13,518 bases of DNA. It comes from Candidatus Altimarinota bacterium (GTDB taxonomy: Bacteria; Patescibacteriota; Gracilibacteria; BD1-5; UBA2023). Below are positions 9,670 to 13,518 of the stretch, piece by piece. Where the stretch lies: assembly GCA_008015855.1 (NCBI GenBank), contig SSGK01000002.1, forward strand, positions 1-13,518. The letters are read 5' to 3'. A model generated the notes under the pieces. It ran no database searches. It saw nothing but the letters and a program-made list of their open reading frames with translations, and was not told the DNA's origin. Position numbers and translations under genes: made by a program. How positions within the stretch are numbered: position 1 is the stretch's first letter; every line of letters begins with the position of its first letter.

Positions 9670-9681
9670 GCAATTAATTGC
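9670..9681. repeat. 12-bp perfect palindrome GCAATTAATTGC
   Basis: A self-complementary 12-mer lies 23 bases downstream of the VKOR TAA on the minus strand and is flanked by A-rich and T-rich runs (AAAAAT... and ...AAAAATTATTTT). It may be part of a transcript-end structure or a protein-binding site. With no loop bases it would make a poor hairpin. Confidence 0.4.
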
Positions 9682-9704
9682 AAAAATTATTTTGGATGCT
9701 TCAT

Positions 9705-10151
9705 TTATTTCTTCTGATTTTTTATAATGCAGAGTGAAAGAAGAAAGATACTTATAATAATTGCAGTGCAGAGGAGGCAGAGAATACAGTAGGAGTGAAC
9801 GTATAGCACTTCTTGAGTGATGATATAAGCGTTAAAACAGACTCCAAAAAATGAAAGAACGGCAAGGATTTTTGCTTCCAGTACCCGTTTTCTTATATTC
9901 CCAAGTATCGCAAGAATGAGGATGATGGGATAAACTCCGAGTGCTATCATCGGAAATGGGATTCCAAATATCTGAGTTTTTCCGTGAACAATCGCATTCG
10001 TACAAGAAAAAGTAGTGTTGATATCACAGAAAGAACTTGGCGGCATCATACTGCTTGCGCCCCAGAGAAGATCATATGCTTTGATACTTAAGTAAGTAGC
10101 ATTGATAAGAGCAAATATACTGAGAAGAATGATGATTTGATATTTCTTCAT
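9705..10151 (-). CDS. VKOR-family membrane thiol oxidoreductase
   Basis: The 148-residue integral membrane protein has four predicted helices (about residues 5-25, 64-84, 92-112, 122-143). It carries the two cysteine pairs of the vitamin K epoxide reductase family: Cys42 and Cys50 in FCDINTTFSC, with the same eight-residue spacing as human VKOR, and the CxxC Cys122-Cys125 in YCILC. The stretch IFGIPFPMIALGVYP fits the family's second helix. Bacterial homologues re-oxidise a DsbA-like partner and pass electrons to quinone, making disulfides in exported proteins; no fused thioredoxin domain is present and no DsbA-like gene is in the window. The CDS runs ATG to TAA without any UGA, unlike all its neighbours, although only six glycines are present. 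Cys105, Cys128 and Cys141 are extra. It is divergent from the large secreted protein gene. Confidence 0.88.
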   Translation of the reverse strand: MKKYQIIILLSIFALINATYLSIKAYDLLWGASSMMPPSSFCDINTTFSCTNAIVHGKTQIFGIPFPMIALGVYPIILILAILGNIRKRVLEAKILAVLSFFGVCFNAYIITQEVLYVHSYCILCLLCTAIIISIFLLSLCIIKNQKK

Positions 10152-10173
10152 ATTTTTTTTAGGTTAAATCATA

Positions 10174-10179
10174 TTTATA
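10174..10179 (-). promoter_or_regulatory. Possible -10 box of the VKOR gene
   Basis: On the minus strand CTAGTATAAATATG contains TATAAA 22 bases before the VKOR ATG. No convincing -35 is visible. An A-run (AAAAAAAA) lies between the box and the start codon, and no Shine-Dalgarno sequence is seen. Confidence 0.3.
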
Positions 10180-10286
10180 CTAGAAAAAATGAGTGAAATG
10201 TACAGGAAAAAGTCTTTACAAAGGTGGATATATTTTTGGAAATATAAATTATAAATTATATCAATCTATAGTATAGAGCTAGTCTT

Positions 10287-10316
10287 TTGATTATTTGTTT
10301 TGTTTTATGGTAGAAT
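10287..10316 (+). promoter_or_regulatory. Candidate extended -10 promoter of the large LamG-like protein gene
   Basis: TTGATT (10287-10292) and TAGAAT (10311-10316) are separated by 18 bases, and TG sits one base before the -10 box (10308-10309), the extended -10 arrangement. Predicted transcription would start near 10323, leaving a leader of about 37 bases to the ATG at 10360. The 208-base region between the divergent VKOR and LamG genes holds nothing else I can name. Confidence 0.5.
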
Positions 10317-10359
10317 TGATTGAATTCTCATATCAAAATAAATTTTTACGTTCTGTACT

Positions 10360-13300
10360 ATGTCATACACTGATCGTCGTGCCATGTTTGTGGATTACAC
10401 TTCCCGAGTATTAATGGTGATACTCATCATTACTAATACATTTCATCCGTATGCGATGGATGATTTGATGGATACTATTTCTTGAGAAGTGGTTATTGAG
10501 GATATTCAAAATGAGAATCTTACTTCTCCACAGGAATGAGAGATGATATGAATTCAAGGAGAGGCTCTCTCATGAGAAACAAACACTGGAACAGAACAAG
10601 ATACTCTCACAGGAGAACTCACCCAAACAGGAACGGAAATAAACACTGGAACAACAGACCAATCATTAGAACAAACTCTCTCATGAGAAACAAACACTGG
10701 AACAATAGAACAAAACACTTTCACAGGAGAACTCACCCAAACAGGAACGGAAACAAACACTGGAACAGAGATACAATGAGTGGAAGATAAAATGGAAATT
10801 TTGGAAGATCAAGTGGTAACACTTGCTAATGTAGAATGAGTGAAAGTTGATTTAGGAATTTTTTCAGGCGAAACACTTGAAATGAAGACGAATGAAAATA
10901 TTGAAATGAAAGACCCAAATGAAAACAGACTTTTGGTTGAAATCGAAACAGGAACAATTATTCGAAATAAATATGTAAGCTCGGAAATTAATATAGAAAA
11001 TTTTACCTTAGAAGAAAAAACTCAAAACGATGTAAGTTTTGAAATTGCAATGAAGCAAGTAAAGGATATTTTCGAATTCTGAATACCATGAACTCCTCTT
11101 GTTTTTTCTAAACCAGTGAAAATCACTGCTCATATTGATGTTCCAAATGGTACAAATATCGAGATTGGAGTAAAGCATGCAGATGAACCTACAGTAAACA
11201 CATTTTGACTTTCAACTGCATGAGAAACAGCCTGTAATTCGGATGGAAGTGCAACTATTCCGTGATCAGTAGTAACAATACATAACAATACCATTACATT
11301 TTATACTTGTTCCGCAAGTACTTTTATCTTCAATGTTCTTGGGACTGGGAATCTAAAGGTCTGGTTAAAATCCGATGCTGGAACAAGTTGTTCTATAAGC
11401 GGATGTAGTCTTACAACCTGGAATGATCAGTCACCATCTTCGAATAATGCTACAAATGCTGGAACGGTAAATCCAATATTTGTTCCAGTAAAATGGAACT
11501 TTCATCCAGCAATCCGATTTGATAATGGATATTTTTACACAGCAAATGATGGTGCTATACAGGATAATATGACCCTTATTGCTGTTTATAGTACACTACA
11601 ATCAGCAGGGGATGGTACATTTTGGAATTCTCCAGCTCTTATCGGTGGGGAAACTTCGGCTTGAACTCAGGATTTTGCGCTTGGCATGAATGCATGACGG
11701 GCTCTTATGAAAGCAGTTACTGGTGATTGACTTGGGTCAGTTGATTCAACGGCATCCAATAATAATCAACCGCATATTGCTATTGGTACACGAGTTCTTG
11801 GTTGAAATAGTATACTCTATAGAAATGGTCGACAGGTTACATCAACTGCTTCTGATACAGTAGCTCTTACTCTTCCGACTGTTCTTTGAATCGGTCAGCA
11901 TCCTACTCCGAGTGGAAATGGGCAATTTGTTGGTGAAATTATGGAAGTAATGGCATATACATGAGCTCTTTGAACAAGTGATATAAATAAAGTTTCATCC
12001 TATCTTGCTCTGAAATATGGAATTACCCTCGATCAAACAACTTCTACCAATTACGTTCTTTCGGGATGACAAATTGCTTGGAATGCGAGCAATGCAGGTG
12101 TTTATAAGAATGATATTGCGGGTATTGGTCGAGATGATGCTACCACTCTCAATCAAAAGAAATCTCAATCATCGAATAATCCGAATGACATTATTATTGA
12201 ATATACGGGTGCTTCTATTCCATTTAATACGAATACACTTGTATGGGGAAATAATGCTGGTGCCACAGGAACATGGACAACGACGGAAATTTCTTGAGGA
12301 TATCAGAGAATTGCTCGAGAATGGCAACTACAAGAAATAAATGGAGATATTGGAAATATTACACTTTCAATTCCAATGTCTGGAATTGCAGCATCAGGAT
12401 GACTTGATGTCTATCTTGTGCAGATTGATGCATCTACTTCATGAGATTTTTCAGGAGCTACGACGTTTATTCCGGGTATCATAAACAATGGAAATTATGA
12501 GTTTGTATTGAATCCAACGAATGGTGATTACATAACATTTGCAACTGATTTTAGCTTTAATGCATCGGGGCATTTCTTTTGGTTTCGTGCTGATAGTGGA
12601 GCATATATTAATGCTGGTACAACCCTTGCAACTACGAATGGGCAAACCATTCAACAATGGAATGATAATGCAGCAAATGGATTACATGTTTCTCAACCTA
12701 CTGCGGGTGCTCGTCCTGTGTATCGCACCAATCATCTGAATTTTAATCCATGATTAGAATTCCAGACTACCACAAAAATACTCACACGTGCTACAGGATT
12801 TGCATTACCTACTAATCCTACATTTACATTTTACTTTGTATGAAATAGTCAAAAAACTGCAGGAACAAGAAGTATTGTTTTATGATTTGTAAATTCTGCA
12901 ACTACTACAACCCCAATTATTTCCATAGAATCAAATGCTCTTTGAGTCTATCAAGAATCTGCAACGGTTCGATATAGTCGTGCGATAACAGCACCAAACA
13001 TTGGTATTAGTAAAATCACGAGAGCTGTTGGAGGAAATTACACATCTACTTATAACGGTATTCTATGAACTGGATTTCTTGCTACTAATTTTTTAACAGC
13101 AGTCACTCCAGCTAGTCCAATGTTTATATGAAGTCAAAGAAATACAACTTGACATGCAGCAGCATTTTCATGAATTATGAATGAAGTTATCATGTTTACA
13201 TGAGTTCTTTCTTCGTCTGATGATGATAAAATTCAATCATACCTTGCTTGTAAGTATGGTGTAACACTCTCACAATCAACCCCACGAAATTATGTTCTTT

Positions 13301-13518
13301 CCAATAATATTATTTCTTGGAATACAAATTCTGATGCAGGTTATCGAAATAATATTGGTTGTATCGCTCGTGATAATTCATTCTGACTTCTTCAATCAAA
13401 AACACAATCGATTCATAATGGTGGAGATATTATTATAGAAAAAACAGGATGAGTTCTTGCCAATATGCAAGTACTTACTTGGGCAAATAACAATGCAGCA
13501 ACTGGGTCTTGGGTTGGA
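10360..13518 (+). CDS. Giant secreted/surface protein with tandem LamG-like + DUF8202-like modules (3' end outside window)
   Basis: The frame is open from the ATG to the window end (1053 codons) with about 34 UGA glycines. Residues 17-32 (VLMVILIITNTFHPYA) form a hydrophobic signal segment, with cleavage plausible after Ala32. Residues 70-137 are an acidic Thr/Gly/Glu repeat, likely an extended stalk, followed by a beta-rich region to about 327. Module 1 begins at LKVWLKSDAG (about residue 332) with WNDQSP, the concanavalin-like LamG pattern, and leads to SYLALKYGITL (547 on), YVLSGG...W and GIGRDD...QKKSQS, a pattern I associate with DUF8202 of surface proteins. Module 2 repeats this from FWFRADSGAY (about 740) to SYLACKYGVTL (960 on). 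LamG-like folds commonly bind carbohydrate or protein, so adhesion or matrix binding is the likely role. Anchor and C-terminus lie beyond the window. The DUF name is from memory of the motif, so less certain than the repeat itself. Confidence 0.87.
10567..10770 (+). repeat. 111-bp (37-codon) tandem repeat, about 1.8 copies, encoding an acidic Thr/Gly linker
   Basis: Copy 1 starts at 10567 and copy 2 at 10678, both with the same bases encoding LSGETNTGT and later GELTQTGTE. The second copy keeps near identity until about 10767 and then leaves the pattern. Shorter internal echoes (AACACTGGAACA, ACAGGAGAACTCACC) show a stepwise history of duplication. The encoded stretch is rich in Thr, Gly and Glu and free of aromatic residues, as in extended surface stalks. 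Confidence 0.85.
11353..13518 (+). repeat. Two protein-level copies of a ~410-residue LamG-like/DUF8202-like module
   Basis: Matching landmarks recur at a spacing of 1218-1239 bases: VWLKSDAG versus FWFRADSG (Trp codons 11362 and 12580), WNDQS versus WNDNA, SYLALKYGITL versus SYLACKYGVTL (11998 and 13237), NYVLS (both) and the following IAGIGRDD versus IGCIARDN, QKKSQS versus QSKTQS. The DNA has diverged too far to look like a recent duplication. The second copy runs off the window. Confidence 0.75.

Larger units (their letters stand above)
9451..9704. other. AT-rich intergenic spacer with inverted repeats
   Basis: These 254 bases between two minus-strand genes contain no credible ORF and are strikingly AT-rich. 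They hold the ATPase promoter region, two direct copies of AATTTTAGTTA (9479-9489 and 9507-9517, 28 bases apart) and three inverted repeats listed separately. I see no tRNA, riboswitch or transposon ends. Confidence 0.7.

Noticed and set aside
10554..10760. Minus-strand frame with Val/Ser-rich repeats
   Set aside because: It is the antisense shadow of the 111-bp in-frame repeat in the secreted protein gene.

Overview
The window looks like chromosomal DNA of a candidate-phyla-radiation bacterium that reads UGA as glycine (genetic code 25), meaning Gracilibacteria (BD1-5) or Absconditabacteria (SR1). Six of the seven genes carry in-frame UGA, and several sit exactly where a family-invariant glycine belongs: the ABC signature SGGER, MurD GGSDKG, MetRS TG-VDE and the S74 motif WGFIAQEVE. 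No gene ends in UGA; the seven visible stops are TAA (5) and TAG (2). Read with the standard code, nearly every gene here falls into false fragments. The sequence alone does not separate the two phyla.

Layout. (1) 1-3165, plus: the 3' part of a very large fibre or adhesin. It has ten 17-residue head repeats, then degenerate repeats of the same kind, then a C-terminal S74 self-cleaving chaperone domain and a coiled coil. It ends at a clear terminator. (2) 3232-6623, plus: a tight three-gene operon of murD (peptidoglycan precursor ligase), an A-type iron-sulfur carrier and a two-domain ABC-F ATPase. (3) 6679-8163, plus: metG, with a TATAAT box so close to the start codon that the mRNA is probably leaderless. 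(4) 8191-9450, minus: an AAA ATPase of the DUF4143 type, convergent with metG and sharing one hairpin terminator with it. (5) 9451-9704: very AT-rich spacer with nested inverted repeats. (6) 9705-10151, minus: a four-helix VKOR-family membrane thiol oxidoreductase. (7) 10360 to the window end, plus: the 5' part of a second giant secreted protein, with a signal peptide, an acidic Thr/Gly repeat, and two successive copies of a LamG-like plus 'YLALKYGIT' module (resembling DUF8202).

Taken together, housekeeping genes (cell wall, translation, Fe-S) are flanked by two giant surface or secreted proteins and a disulfide-forming enzyme. This fits a small-genome bacterium that lives on or preys on other cells and invests in adhesion, but that lifestyle is inferred from the lineage, not shown by the sequence. 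No RNA genes, CRISPR array, transposase, integrase or phage structural module was found.
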